Shown here in pieces: positions 16,251-25,470 of a DNA stretch of 33,470 bases. Each line of letters begins with the position of its first letter. Position 1 is the first letter of the stretch. A program made the position numbers and the translations under genes. The stretch is from Pseudanabaena biceps PCC 7429 (GTDB lineage Bacteria; Cyanobacteriota; Cyanobacteriia; Pseudanabaenales; Pseudanabaenaceae): positions 1 to 33,470 of the forward strand of contig NZ_ALWB01000034.1 of NCBI RefSeq assembly GCF_000332215.1. The letters are read 5' to 3'. The notes under the pieces are model-generated. The model had not been told where the DNA came from and did no database searches. It saw only the letters and a list, made by a program, of their open reading frames with translations.

Positions 16251-16327
16251 ACAGCAATTATCGATCAAACGAACCACAAGGAAATTTTTAAAAGCGTTGC
16301 TTTGCAACGCTTTTAAAAATTTCCTTG
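16251..16327. repeat. Motif D plus 24-bp perfect hairpin
   Basis: 16251-16275 is the exact reverse complement of window bases 1-25. It is followed by a 24-bp perfect stem (16277-16300 with 16304-16327, loop TTT, tip GTTGC/GCAAC). At 29944-30006 ACAGCAATTTT is likewise followed by a 24-bp stem with loop TTT, so the two may be one family. Confidence 0.65.
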
Positions 16328-16352
16328 GTTTGGGTTTGAGCGCAAAGCGCTG

Positions 16353-16456
16353 TAAGTAGCTAAGCATAAGTAAACTTAAAACCTAGAAAACCGTACCGCC
16401 CGCGTAGCGGGCGGTACGCTCTCTGTTTTTGGTTTTTAATTATGCCGAACTACTTA
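16353..16456. repeat. Family B palindromic element, typical copy
   Basis: 104 bp from TAAGTAGCTAAGCATAAG to AACTACTTA. The core pairs CGTACCGCCCGC with GCGGGCGGTACG around GTA. Compared with the 13939 copy, an A-T pair has become a G-C pair on both arms. Confidence 0.8.
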
Positions 16457-16703
16457 TTGCTATCGCCAAGTGTATCAGGAGATAAAACCGAAAAGAGAGC
16501 AGTGACGCAAAGTGCCACTGCTCCTTCATAATTGTACTAATTCACTGAAGTGAGCCAACATTTTAGTGAATTAAAAAACAAACCCAGTCAGGTTTTGAGA
16601 TTCCCAAAATGGTGCTGCCATTTTGGGAATTGGTATTAGGGTTGTGCGGTTCCGCCGCACAACCCTAATTATGAAGGAGCAATATGACTGGCGACAGCTA
16701 TAT
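16457..16703. repeat. Family C element carrying a nested family A copy
   Basis: The diverged left end TTGCTATCGCCAAGTGTATC and right end TGACTGGCGACAGCTATA bracket the unit. Inside, CTCCTTCATAATT and AATTATGAAGGAG pair with each other. Between them lies a family A copy (16534-16637) and a hairpin, GGTTGTGCGG with CCGCACAACC. Confidence 0.6.
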
Positions 16704-16783
16704 ATTCTGAGTTTTCAAGCACGATAACGTTAAGATTGATTTATACGGTTTGATATCGCTAATTTAGATAAGTAACAGAGATT

Positions 16784-18619
16784 ATGCGGCGACTGATAGG
16801 GATTTTGACGATCGCGATTTTCAGTTTTCTGGTGGTGACCGCGACTAGCGCTCAGAATTTCGTCCCCCCCACCCAATTGCATCTAACCTATCCCCCATTG
16901 CAACATACGACCAATAGCGATCGCCTGTTTTTTATCGGGACTGCGCCAAAAGATGGCAATGTGAGCATCAATGGCAAATTAATCCAACGCAGTGAGGCTG
17001 GACATTTTGCGCCGAGTTTGCCGCTTCAGTTAGGCGAAAATAACTTTAATATTAAATACGTTAATTTGGCGGGCGATCCTAATCGAGATCGCCAGATAAA
17101 TGTCAAGGTGCTGCGAGAGTCGCGTATTACCTTACCGCCTCAAAATATAGGTTTTATCAAGGATTCTCTATTCCCTAGCGTCGATATTGCTAGGCAACCT
17201 AACGAGAGAATTTGCTTTGAGGCGATCGCCACGCCCAATGCGACCGTATTAGCCAGAGTCGGCGATCGCGAGATTCCCTTACTACCCCGCCGCCGCAATA
17301 CGCAGTTGCCGCCCAATTCTTCGGTATTAACGGGCAATAACCAAGCCACCGAAGAATCACCCTCAGGCTATTTTCGTGGTTGTGCCAGTTTTGAAAAGGC
17401 AAGTAAACTTGGTCAGCCCGAATACGAGATGCGTTTCAAGGATCGGTCGGGCGATCGCTTTGTTAAGGAAAAAGCTACTGGTACGGTAGAGATTCTCTCT
17501 CCCACAAATGTCCAAGTTGCCAAAATAACGGCGATCGTTGCCGATGCCAGAACGGGGGCGAGTACCGATTTCTCAAGGCTGACTCCTTTGCCTCAAGGCA
17601 CTAAAGCGGTAATCACAGGCAAACAAGGGGCTTGGCTGCGGCTTGATTATGGCGGCTGGGTCAGAAAGAGCATGATCGCCATTGAAGAAGATGCGGAAAA
17701 CTTCGCCAATTCCAATGTGCGCAGTATTAATACAAGACGAATTATTGATCACGATCAGGCTTGGACAGAGGTAACGATTCCCTTAGAAATCCCTGTACCC
17801 CTCGCCATCGTCCAAAGCGATCGCACCTTTGCCCTAACTCTTTATAATGTCACGGCCCAAACCGATACCATTTCCATTGCTCCCGATACCATTATCAATA
17901 AGCTAGATTGGGTACAGTCGGATTCCCATAAGGTAACCTACACCCTTAGTCTCAAACCCAAGCAACAATGGGGATATCAGATTCGCTATCAAGGGACAAA
18001 CCTGATTTTATTGCTCAAACATCCTCCAGTTTTGACCGCAGCAAAAGACCGCCAACCCTTAGAGGGCGTTAAAATTCTTCTAGATGCGGGGCATGGCGGT
18101 AATGAGGATTTAGGTGCGCGATCGCCGACGGGCTATCCAGAGAAATATGCCACCCTAACTACTGCCACCCTATTGCAGAGCGAACTCCAAAATCGTGGCG
18201 TAAATGTGGTGATGACCAGAACAGAGGATCGGGATGTGGATTTGGGAACGAGGGTTACTAAAATCGAACAAGAGCAGCCCACCCTATCGATCAGCCTTCA
18301 TTACAATGCATTGCCCGATGATGGTGATGCCCTTAACACATCAGGGATGGGGGCTTTTTGGTATAACCCACAGGCTGAAGACTTTGCCAAGTTCATTAAC
18401 ACCTATGTTTCCCAAAAGCTGGAGCGTCAGGATTATGGTGTTTATTGGAATAATTTGGCCTTGACAAGACCGACAATTGCACCGTCAGTGCTTTTGGAGT
18501 TAGGTTTTATGATCAATCCTGTTGAATTTGAATGGATTGTCGATCGGCAGCAGCAGAAGTTACTAGCCGCAACCCTTGCAGATGGTATTACTGAATGGAT
18601 TCTGAATGCTGCTAAATAG
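16784..18619 (+). CDS. N-acetylmuramoyl-L-alanine amidase (Amidase_3)
   Basis: A zinc-dependent periplasmic amidase that cleaves the bond between N-acetylmuramic acid and L-alanine of peptidoglycan during cell separation and remodelling. It has 611 residues, with a signal peptide at 1-23. An Ig-like domain follows (about 30-105, ending in a strand NNFNIKYVN). An SH3-like segment lies near 265-300 and a further beta region near 315-415. The C-terminal catalytic domain (about 427-607) has zinc ligands His437 (DAGHGG), Glu453 (YPEK) and His506 (SLHYN). The catalytic Glu572 is in LLELGFM. The N-terminal region probably binds the cell wall. Its last 14 bases overlap the start of the AEC transporter gene, so translation may be coupled. 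Confidence 0.93.
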   Translation: MRRLIGILTIAIFSFLVVTATSAQNFVPPTQLHLTYPPLQHTTNSDRLFFIGTAPKDGNVSINGKLIQRSEAGHFAPSLPLQLGENNFNIKYVNLAGDPNRDRQINVKVLRESRITLPPQNIGFIKDSLFPSVDIARQPNERICFEAIATPNATVLARVGDREIPLLPRRRNTQLPPNSSVLTGNNQATEESPSGYFRGCASFEKASKLGQPEYEMRFKDRSGDRFVKEKATGTVEILSPTNVQVAKITAIVADARTGASTDFSRLTPLPQGTKAVITGKQGAWLRLDYGGWVRKSMIAIEEDAENFANSNVRSINTRRIIDHDQAWTEVTIPLEIPVPLAIVQSDRTFALTLYNVTAQTDTISIAPDTIINKLDWVQSDSHKVTYTLSLKPKQQWGYQIRYQGTNLILLLKHPPVLTAAKDRQPLEGVKILLDAGHGGNEDLGARSPTGYPEKYATLTTATLLQSELQNRGVNVVMTRTEDRDVDLGTRVTKIEQEQPTLSISLHYNALPDDGDALNTSGMGAFWYNPQAEDFAKFINTYVSQKLERQDYGVYWNNLALTRPTIAPSVLLELGFMINPVEFEWIVDRQQQKLLAATLADGITEWILNAAK

Positions 18620-19562
18620 TCTTAACGATTTCTGGTCTGGCTTCCATCTTGGTGCTTTGATCGATGCCTATATCCCTTTATTACTATGGACAGGCGTTGG
18701 TTTAATATTTTCTCGATTTGCTCCCCAAAATGCTTCCAAAGTTTTGGGGGTGGCTCTCTATTGGGTGGGAGTACCTTGGCAGCTCTTTGTATTGGCACGG
18801 CATACGGAGTTTTCGGATACGCCCTATATTCCCTATGTCGCGATCGCTTCTTTAATTATCAGTTGGCTATTAGCGCTCATTGGTTGGCAGTTTGCTAAGC
18901 AAGAAGGTAGCGATCGCTCTAGTTTGGGTAGCTTTATTTTGGCAACAATGCTCGGTAATACGGGATTTGTGGGATTAACCCTGACCAATTCCCTGACCAG
19001 TGCCAACTATGCCGATTGGGCGGTGTTGTATAGCATTACCAGTAATGTAGCTGGTAATTATGGCATTGCCGTATTTATCGCTAGTTACTTTGGCAAGAGC
19101 GAGATTAAGCCCCCTTGGTGGAGGCTATTGCTGGATGTCGCGACCGTACCAAGTCTGTGGGCTTTTGCGATCGGTTGGTATACGCGCCCGATCACTTTAC
19201 CCGCTGCGATCGAGTCGGGGTTGGATGTGGGGGTATGGGTAACGATCGCCTTTGCTCTGTCCTTAGTGGGTTTACGACTGGGCAAAATCGAGCAATGGAC
19301 AAGTATTAAACCTGCGGCGATCGCGGCTTTTTTACGGGTGGCGATCGTTCCTTTAGCGATTGGTTTGGTTGCTACAGCCTTTGGACTTCGCCACGATCCC
19401 CGCTTGATTCTTACCTTAATGTCTGGAACTCCGACGGGGCTATCTGTGCTGATTCTTGCTGAGGTCTATAATCTTGATCGCGATTTACTAATTAGCACGA
19501 TTGCCTTCTCTTTTGTCGGCATAATTGTTATGCTTCCCGTCTGGATTATCTGTTTTGGCTAG
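18606..19562 (+). CDS. AEC-family auxin-efflux-type permease
   Basis: A membrane carrier of 318 residues with about ten hydrophobic helices. The family signature of a broken helix appears in each half: ATMLGNTGFVGLTL in the first and LMSGTPTGLSVLILAEVYN in the second. The closing segment FSFVGIIVMLPVWII is typical of the AEC (auxin efflux carrier) family. Bacterial relatives export or take up organic acids such as malate or malonate; the substrate here is unknown. It starts inside the end of the amidase gene with a 14-base overlap, suggesting an operon. No shared function between the two is obvious. Confidence 0.88.
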   Translation: MLLNSLNDFWSGFHLGALIDAYIPLLLWTGVGLIFSRFAPQNASKVLGVALYWVGVPWQLFVLARHTEFSDTPYIPYVAIASLIISWLLALIGWQFAKQEGSDRSSLGSFILATMLGNTGFVGLTLTNSLTSANYADWAVLYSITSNVAGNYGIAVFIASYFGKSEIKPPWWRLLLDVATVPSLWAFAIGWYTRPITLPAAIESGLDVGVWVTIAFALSLVGLRLGKIEQWTSIKPAAIAAFLRVAIVPLAIGLVATAFGLRHDPRLILTLMSGTPTGLSVLILAEVYNLDRDLLISTIAFSFVGIIVMLPVWIICFG

Positions 19563-19574
19563 GACTTGTCTTTT

Positions 19575-19646
19575 TATAGCTGTCGCCAGTCTTGTTAGGA
19601 CAAAATTAAAACCCAAAATATTGTTGCCGCGCTTTCGTGAATTGGT
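19575..19646. repeat. Mosaic of family C left end and family A right end
   Basis: TATAGCTGTCGCCAGTCTTG and the C interior up to GTTGCCGCG are joined directly to CTTTCGTGAATTGGTATA, the right terminus of family A. Most of both elements is missing, implying a deletion between neighbouring repeats. Confidence 0.65.
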
Positions 19647-19705
19647 ATAACCCGCAAGAAGAGAAGATTGGCGCGAAGCGCCAATCTTCTCTTCTTGCGG
19701 GTTAT
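19647..19705. terminator. 28-bp hairpin between convergent AEC gene and mnmG
   Basis: A perfect 28-bp stem (19647-19674 with 19678-19705), loop GAA, core GGCGC/GCGCC. It is as long as the ribH hairpin and lies 1 base from the mnmG stop. There is no strong T-run on the minus side, so it may act as RNA 3'-end protection as well as termination. Confidence 0.65.
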
Positions 19706-19706
19706 G

Positions 19707-21641
19707 TTATTTTGCTTTTGCCGCTAAACGATGTTGGATTTCCAAATAAACCAGTAAGGCATTCACATCCGCAGGATTAACCCCACCAATACGACTGGCT
19801 TGACCGATGGTCATCGGTCGAATCTTGGTCAGTTTTTCCCGCGACTCTTTGGATAATGTCGCGATCGCATTGTAGTCGATATCCGTTGGTAAGGGGCGAT
19901 CGCTATGTTTGGCAACTTCCTCAATTTGATGCTCTTGCCGTTGAATATAGCCCACATACTTCACTTCAATCTCGGCGGCAAGACGTTCAAAGCGATTCAA
20001 GTGAGGATCGGCTAAGCCATAGTGAATTAGTTCCGCATAATTAAATTTAGGACGACGCAATAGGTCGGCAAGCGTTATAGCTCCGCGAATAATTTCCCCT
20101 GTCTCGGCGGTGATTCTCTGTCCGAGTTCATCCTTTTCCTTCACGCGAGTTCCATTCAGTCGTTCCACTTCGGCATGAACGCGATCTTGTTTGTCGCAAA
20201 AGAGTTGCCAGCGGCGATCGTCTACTAGACCAATCTCGCGACCGATGGGGGTGAGGCGGCGATCGGCGTTGTCCGATCGCAAAATCAAGCGATATTCGGA
20301 GCGACTGGTCAGCATTCGATAGGGTTCGCGTAACTCCTTCGTACAAAGATCATCGATCAGCGTGCCAATGTAACTACTGGATCTTGGCAATACGACCATC
20401 TCTCGTTTTTGTGCAAATAGAGCCGCATTCATACCCGCAATTAAACCCTGCGCGGCTGCCTCTTCATAGCCCGTAGTTCCATTGATCTGTCCCGCACAAA
20501 ATAGCCCTTCAATCAGCTTTGTCATCAGGGTCGGATAGCACTGAGTCGCAGGAATATAGTCGTATTCCACAGCATAGGCAGCGCGAAGCATATGGCAATT
20601 TTCGAGCCCAGGCAGTGTTCGCAACATTTGGAGTTGAATATGCTCAGGCATTCCCGTGGAAAAACCTTGAATGTAGAGTTCGGGAATATCCCGACCTTCA
20701 GGTTCGATAAAAATCTGGTGGCTCTCTTTATCGGCAAAGCGCACGATCTTATCTTCAATACTGGGACAATAACGAGGACCTTTGGCATCAATGAAGCCAC
20801 CATAAACGGGGGTAAGATGCAGGTTCTCGCGAATAATCCGATGGGTTTCGCTGGTGGTACGGGTCAAGTAACAGTTCATTTGCTCCCGTTCCACCCATGC
20901 CGAAGGATCGAAACTGAACCAGTTCTGCTCCGTATCCGATGGTTGAACTTCCATTTGGCTATAGTCCACACTACGGCGATCGACCCTTGCGGGGGTTCCT
21001 GTTTTTAAGCGATCGGTGACAAAGCCCAAAGCATTTAGCGTTTCCGTAAGCCCTGCGACCGCAAATTCCCCCGCACGCCCCGCAGACATGGAGCGATTGC
21101 CCACCCAGATTTTGCCATTGAGAAAAGTGCCTGTGGTCAAGATGACAGCTTTACAGGCGTAACCCACCCCAAATTGAGTTTCTACGCCGATAATGCCCTG
21201 GTTATGATCGAGCAACAAGTTAATGACCGTTCCCTCGCGCACGGAGAGATTCGGCTCGTTTTCAACCACTGTTTTCATTTCGGCGGCATATTCGCGTTTG
21301 TCAGTTTGCGCTCTGAGCGCCCAAACTGCGGGTCCGCGCGAACTATTGAGAATCCTTTTCTGAAGATAGGTGCGATCGGTAATTTTACCAATTTCTCCGC
21401 CAAGGGCATCGACTTCATGGACAAGTTGGGATTTGGCGGGACCGCCAACGGCGGGATTGCAAGGTTGCCATGCAATGCGATCGAGGTTGAGGGTAAGGAG
21501 CAAGGTTTTACAACCCATTCTTGCTGAGGCGAGAGCCGCTTCACAGCCCGCATGACCTGCACCGACAACGATCGCTTCAAACTCATCAAGGAATTGCACT
21601 TGATTGGCTGAATTTATGAAATTACCCTTTATCTCGCTCAT
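19707..21641 (-). CDS. mnmG: tRNA U34 carboxymethylaminomethyl-modifying enzyme MnmG
   Basis: MnmG (GidA) works with MnmE to install the cmnm5 group on wobble uridine 34 of certain tRNAs, using FAD, NADH and methylene-tetrahydrofolate. The protein has 644 residues, the usual size. The FAD-binding [10 protein letters not shown] is near residue 27. The family motif [22 protein letters not shown] is visible in parts (CNPAVGG, then AKSQLV, near 61-73). [11 protein letters not shown] and the [16 protein letters not shown] segment are also present. The helical C-terminal domain for MnmE and tRNA contact ends [13 protein letters not shown] at 21641 is the clean start. It is followed upstream on the same strand by raf1 with a 96-base gap. 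Confidence 0.98.
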   Translation of the reverse strand: MSEIKGNFINSANQVQFLDEFEAIVVGAGHAGCEAALASARMGCKTLLLTLNLDRIAWQPCNPAVGGPAKSQLVHEVDALGGEIGKITDRTYLQKRILNSSRGPAVWALRAQTDKREYAAEMKTVVENEPNLSVREGTVINLLLDHNQGIIGVETQFGVGYACKAVILTTGTFLNGKIWVGNRSMSAGRAGEFAVAGLTETLNALGFVTDRLKTGTPARVDRRSVDYSQMEVQPSDTEQNWFSFDPSAWVEREQMNCYLTRTTSETHRIIRENLHLTPVYGGFIDAKGPRYCPSIEDKIVRFADKESHQIFIEPEGRDIPELYIQGFSTGMPEHIQLQMLRTLPGLENCHMLRAAYAVEYDYIPATQCYPTLMTKLIEGLFCAGQINGTTGYEEAAAQGLIAGMNAALFAQKREMVVLPRSSSYIGTLIDDLCTKELREPYRMLTSRSEYRLILRSDNADRRLTPIGREIGLVDDRRWQLFCDKQDRVHAEVERLNGTRVKEKDELGQRITAETGEIIRGAITLADLLRRPKFNYAELIHYGLADPHLNRFERLAAEIEVKYVGYIQRQEHQIEEVAKHSDRPLPTDIDYNAIATLSKESREKLTKIRPMTIGQASRIGGVNPADVNALLVYLEIQHRLAAKAK

Positions 21642-21737
21642 TGTGTGACAGCCCCGACCAACAAAGTCCTATTCTAATCTAAAAAGCAAAGGCGACGCAT
21701 CGCGTCCCTTTATACTTCTCAATACCACAAAACAAAC

Positions 21738-22829
21738 TTATTCCTCAAACTGCCAGCGATCTTTAGAGGCATCTTCGTCAAAGAAACGCTTGGGGCGTAG
21801 GGTTAAGGTAACTTTACCTAAGAGTTCGACTTCGGGTTGCGCCTCAAACCATGCAAACTTGAGATTGCCATCTTCACCAGCGATCGCAAAATAGCTGTTT
21901 TCATCCCATTCGCGTTGAGCGCGATCGACCAGTACCAAGATATCTTCAGGGCGATCGCGCAAGGCACTCAAGACCTCTTGATTAATCGAAGTCTTTAAAG
22001 TATCGGTGTTACAAGCCACAATCACACCATCTTCAGCTTGATGTACCACAAACCATCCAGGAAGAGTCGCCCAAGCTTCTGCTCCCGCACCTTGGACAAT
22101 GCCAAAGGGTGCTAACTCGCTCACTTGTGGAACTGACCGAAACTTTTCTAGTGTTAATGGCAGATAGCCTGCAACGGGGAGAATGCGGGGGATATTATCT
22201 TCACCGTCATAACGGAAGTTAGGTAAATTGGGAGCTTTTTTTTTCGATGGATTTGCCATATCCATGAGGAGTTTCTCGATGGCGGCTCTTGCCTTCTCGC
22301 TATGGGCAAAGCGTAAACCCCTTGCGATCAATCTCGTCCGCTCCTGCGGATCGATTTTACCCTGTGCCGCCTTGAGGACTTGCAACACTACGGCATCCCC
22401 TGGATGGCGCGTAAATCCCTCTGGCAAATTGGCAACGCTTGAAGCTTCTTTGAGAGCCTTGACAACATCCTTAGCTTCTAAAACATCGAGGTTCTTTTCT
22501 AGGGCAAAGGTTGCCATGGTCACACGTTCGCTTTGGCTGAGTACGCGCAACTCATTCAAAATATCACTGCCCTTTTGCTCGAAATGAGCCAATACAATAT
22601 CGGCAGCATTTCCTGCTTGGAGACTGGCATAGACCTGAGAAGCGACGACTATCTGATTCTGTTGGATCGGTTCAAAACCTGTATTTTCAAAAATTGCGAG
22701 GGAATTCTCTCCCATTTTTTGCAGCATTTGACAAGCGATTCCCCACTGCACCCAAGTCCCCTCCTTATGGCGTAAGAGTTTTAAAAGTCCTTCAGAGTCA
22801 GTAGGAAGTGTGGGTACTGGGGTTGGCAT
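21738..22829 (-). CDS. raf1: Rubisco accumulation factor 1
   Basis: Raf1 is an assembly chaperone that clamps Rubisco large-subunit dimers after chaperonin folding and hands them to the small subunits. The 363-residue protein shows the family layout. An N-terminal alpha domain begins LLKLLRHKEGTWVQWGIACQMLQKMG, with a helical helix-turn-helix-like part to about residue 190. A flexible linker (about 191-207) contains SKKKAPNLPNFRYDGEDN. The C-terminal beta domain (about 208-350) begins IPRILPVAGYLPL and includes PGWFVVHQAEDGVI. It lies upstream of mnmG on the same strand; there is no functional link to mnmG. Length and motifs agree with cyanobacterial Raf1. Confidence 0.93.
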   Translation of the reverse strand: MPTPVPTLPTDSEGLLKLLRHKEGTWVQWGIACQMLQKMGENSLAIFENTGFEPIQQNQIVVASQVYASLQAGNAADIVLAHFEQKGSDILNELRVLSQSERVTMATFALEKNLDVLEAKDVVKALKEASSVANLPEGFTRHPGDAVVLQVLKAAQGKIDPQERTRLIARGLRFAHSEKARAAIEKLLMDMANPSKKKAPNLPNFRYDGEDNIPRILPVAGYLPLTLEKFRSVPQVSELAPFGIVQGAGAEAWATLPGWFVVHQAEDGVIVACNTDTLKTSINQEVLSALRDRPEDILVLVDRAQREWDENSYFAIAGEDGNLKFAWFEAQPEVELLGKVTLTLRPKRFFDEDASKDRWQFEE

Positions 22830-22931
22830 AGTTGTAATACAAAGTTAAATGAGCGCGATCTCTCTATCTTCATATCATCTCACTTTAGAGCCTGTTTGAG
22901 AAGTTTTGCTTTCGCCACCTAGCCCACCAAT

Positions 22932-23155
22932 TATAGCTGCCGCCAGTCTTGTTAGGACAAAATTAAAACCCACAAGAGGGTTGCCGCGTGGATCGCGGCA
23001 ACCCTCTTGTGGGTTTTATACCAATTCACGAAAGTGTAACAACACTTTTGTGAATTAAAAACCAAACCCAGTAAGGTTTTTTTTTAAAAGCTCACAATGG
23101 CGTAGCCATTGTGAGCTTTGGTTTTATGTCCTGATACGGTTGACAGCAGCTATAA
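22932..23155. repeat. Family C element with family A inserted in it
   Basis: The outer ends TATAGCTGCCGCCAG and GACAGCAGCTATA are inverted. Inside are a 24-bp stem (AAAACCCACAAGAGGGTTGC as its outer part, tip CGCG-TGGAT-CGCG) and a full family A copy at about 23017-23126. The inner motif TTAGGAC has its partner GTCCTGA after the A copy, so A split the C element. Confidence 0.75.
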
Positions 23156-23232
23156 AACTGAGAAGAGAGTAACGCCCGCGTAGCGGGCGTTACTCTCTCT
23201 GGTTTTGTTTTTTAATTATGCTGAACTAACTG
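23156..23232. repeat. Family B element, left end lost
   Basis: The core pairs GAGAGTAACGCCCGC with GCGGGCGTTACTCTC around GTA. The right side TTTTTAATTATGCTGAACTA is intact. The TAAGTAG left end is replaced by the boundary of family C. A different base pair in the stem (AA/TT for AC/GT) is changed on both arms. Confidence 0.7.
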
Positions 23233-23234
23233 AA

Positions 23235-23870
23235 CTATTTAATTTGCTCGATCGCTTTGGTGATAGCCTCTGCATTTTCAGCTTTCCCTTGCTGCTTAAA
23301 GAGTTCCGCCGCTTTCATGAGATCTGCGCGCGCTCCCGCATTATCTCCTGAAAGATGTTTCAAGTCTCCACGGGATGCGTAGGCAGTAGCCGAATCTGCT
23401 TTGAGGTGGATTGCCTCGTTAAAGTCGGCAATTGCACCTTCTTTATCTCCCGCTTTAGCCTTGACATTTCCCCGATTAATAAAGGCTTCTGGAAAACTAG
23501 GTTGTAAGCTAATAGCTTTGTTATAGGATTCAATTGCTCCCTTGACATCCCCTGATTCACTTTTAGCATTGCCCTGATTATAGGCAGCAATAGCTTCATT
23601 AGATGTTGGCTGTGCCGAAGTTGGAGCGCTGGTGGGAGCGGCAGATTCTTTGGTTGGAGTTTCCGCAGTCGTCTTAACCTCAGTTCCACCCGATACACTT
23701 ACCTTAGCTTCACAAGCATAAAGAAAGCTTCCGATTAAAACACCTAGTAATAATGTACTTGCGCCCTTAAATCGGCTAGGCGATTGGTGAATGGATAATT
23801 CTTTCTTATTGATTTTCTGATTAATTTGCTCGTTAACAAGAAATCTCCGAAATGATAAAAACTGAGCCAT
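23235..23870 (-). CDS. TPR-repeat protein, probable lipoprotein
   Basis: A 211-residue protein with a hydrophobic segment (about 36-52) ending in LYAC, a lipobox-like site with Cys53. The mature part would then be a membrane-attached lipoprotein. A low-complexity Thr/Ser/Pro/Ala linker (about 62-90) follows. Then come three tetratricopeptide repeats: NEAIAAYNQGNAKSESGD and onward (about 91-125), then EAFINRGNVKAKAGDKEGAI (about 127-160), then AYASRGDLKHLSGD (about 161-195). TPR domains bind partner proteins; the partner is unknown. The 35-residue region before the hydrophobic segment is long for a signal peptide, so a later non-ATG start is possible. A frameshifted TPR remnant lies directly upstream. 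Confidence 0.8.
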   Translation of the reverse strand: MAQFLSFRRFLVNEQINQKINKKELSIHQSPSRFKGASTLLLGVLIGSFLYACEAKVSVSGGTEVKTTAETPTKESAAPTSAPTSAQPTSNEAIAAYNQGNAKSESGDVKGAIESYNKAISLQPSFPEAFINRGNVKAKAGDKEGAIADFNEAIHLKADSATAYASRGDLKHLSGDNAGARADLMKAAELFKQQGKAENAEAITKAIEQIK

Positions 23871-23890
23871 TTGTAAATACCCTTTTTCCG

Positions 23891-24033
23891 TTATTTAAGC
23901 AATTGCGTTGAAGAACCCCTAGCATTATAGGCATAAGCATTGTCAGATTGAATGCGGATCGCTTCGCTAAAGTCGGCGATCGCGCCTTGGTGTCTCCTGC
24001 TCTTCCCTTCTCTAAGCCTCTGTAGGAAGGCTC
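23891..24033 (-). pseudogene. Frameshifted TPR-protein remnant
   Basis: Read on the minus strand, one frame gives YRGLEKGRAGDTK. After losing one base (AAGGCGCG where AAGGGCGCG is expected) the next frame gives GAIADFSEAIRIQSDNAYAY and NARGSSTQLLK before a stop at 23891. Together these make a normal TPR (G-A-I-A-D-F..A-Y..R-G). No intact start is seen. It looks like a decayed paralog, or a lost 5' neighbour, of the TPR gene that follows. Confidence 0.65.
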
Positions 24034-24122
24034 AGCATTGCGAATTACGAAGCATTGATCCTGAGTCCATACCAATCTATTCCCACCTATTTAATCAAAC
24101 ATCGTAATTGTGCAAAAACTTA

Positions 24123-24235
24123 TAAGTAGTTCAGTATAATAGGCATAAGTAAACTTAAAACCTAGAAGAGCATACCGCCCGCGCAGCGGGCGGTATGCTC
24201 TCTGGTTTTGGTTTTTAGTTATGCTGAACTACTTA
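24123..24235. repeat. Family B palindromic element, typical copy
   Basis: 113 bp from TAAGTAGTTC to GAACTACTTA. The core pairs GAGCATACCGCCCGC with GCGGGCGGTATGCTC around GCA. A 9-base extra stretch near the left end makes it longer than other copies. Confidence 0.8.
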
Positions 24236-24267
24236 CTAAAGGATAGAGATTTTGTAGTCAGAAATAG

Positions 24268-25440
24268 TTAAGCAGCGACTTGCTGAGCGCTATTTTTATG
24301 TTCGCGCATCGATTTCACAAAACGCTCGAAGAGATAATCGGCATCGTGAGGACCAGGGCTAGCTTCGGGGTGATATTGTACCGAGAAGATCGGAAGGGTT
24401 TTATGTTCTAAACCAGCGACGGTATGATCGTTGAGATTGATGTGGGTTAGCATCGCCGCAGACTCGTCAAAGGAATTGTCTGTGAGGGCAAAGCCATGAT
24501 TTTGGCTGGTGATCTCGACGCGGCGATCGGCATTTTCGGCTTGGTTTTGAGCGGGTTGATTGAGTCCGCGATGACCGAATTTGAGCTTGAAGGTATCGCC
24601 ACCCATCGATAAGCCTAAAATCTGATGCCCTAAGCAAATACCAAACATTGGTTTGTCTGCGGATAAAAGGGCTTTTGCCGTTTCAATACCTTGCATGACA
24701 GCGGCGGGATCGCCAGGTCCGTTAGAGAGGAAAATGCCATCGGGATTGTACGAGAGGATCTTTTCGGGAGTAGTATCGGCAGGGACGACGATCACGCGGC
24801 AACCGTAGCTGGCAAGACGACGCAAAATATTACGCTTCACGCCAAAGTCGATCGCTACTACGGTCAAGCCTTCTCCTGTAAGCTGAGATGGTTCGATAAA
24901 TTCCCACTCAGGTAGGGTTTTTTCTGCCCATTCATAGATTTTGGTGGTGGAAGCTTCTTGGGCTAAGTTTTGACCCTGCATAGAGGGCGCAGCCTTGACT
25001 TGGGCTAGCAAAACTTCGGGGTCGAGGATTTCCGTAGAGATGCCCCCATTCATTGCGCCGAGCGATCGCAATTTGCGTGTTAAGGCGCGAGTATCTATAC
25101 CTGCAATGCCTACGACATTATGAGCCTTGAGGTAATCGGGTAAGGATTGACGCGATCGCCAGTTGCTGGGAACTGCTGTAATATTACGGGCGATGATGCC
25201 GCGTACCTGTGGGCGATCGGATTCATCATCTTCGGGATTTATGCCTGTATTACCAAGTTCGGGACAGGTGAAAGTAACAATTTGACCTCGGTAGCTGGGA
25301 TCGGTCATTACCTCTTGATAGCCCGTCATACCAGTATTAAATACTACTTCGCCGATCGCGGTTCCAGATGCGCCGAAGGCATAGCCACGGTAACAAGTAC
25401 CATCCGCCAAGACCAAAATTGCTGCTTGCTTTGTTGCCAT
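24268..25440 (-). CDS. carA: Carbamoyl-phosphate synthase small (glutaminase) subunit
   Basis: CarA hydrolyses glutamine and channels ammonia to CarB, which makes carbamoyl phosphate for arginine and pyrimidine synthesis. The N-terminal CPSase domain includes [17 protein letters not shown] and [15 protein letters not shown]. The class I glutamine amidotransferase domain follows with LSNGPGDP, the nucleophile Cys in GICLGHQ, and the His/Glu pair in [11 protein letters not shown] place the start at 25440 ([14 protein letters not shown]) after a short GAAG. In-frame upstream starts at 25470 and 25503 would read into a sequence that is duplicated at 26135-26292, so they are less likely to be coding. 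carB is not in the window. Separate carA and carB loci are common in cyanobacteria. Confidence 0.95.
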   Translation of the reverse strand: MATKQAAILVLADGTCYRGYAFGASGTAIGEVVFNTGMTGYQEVMTDPSYRGQIVTFTCPELGNTGINPEDDESDRPQVRGIIARNITAVPSNWRSRQSLPDYLKAHNVVGIAGIDTRALTRKLRSLGAMNGGISTEILDPEVLLAQVKAAPSMQGQNLAQEASTTKIYEWAEKTLPEWEFIEPSQLTGEGLTVVAIDFGVKRNILRRLASYGCRVIVVPADTTPEKILSYNPDGIFLSNGPGDPAAVMQGIETAKALLSADKPMFGICLGHQILGLSMGGDTFKLKFGHRGLNQPAQNQAENADRRVEITSQNHGFALTDNSFDESAAMLTHINLNDHTVAGLEHKTLPIFSVQYHPEASPGPHDADYLFERFVKSMREHKNSAQQVAA

Positions 25441-25470
25441 ATCTTCAAATACTCGTTCGTTGCTGTCCAT

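Noticed and set aside
23833-24075. 80-codon frame starting MVWTQDQCF
   Set aside because: It covers the TPR remnant but in the wrong phase after the deletion; better described as a pseudogene.
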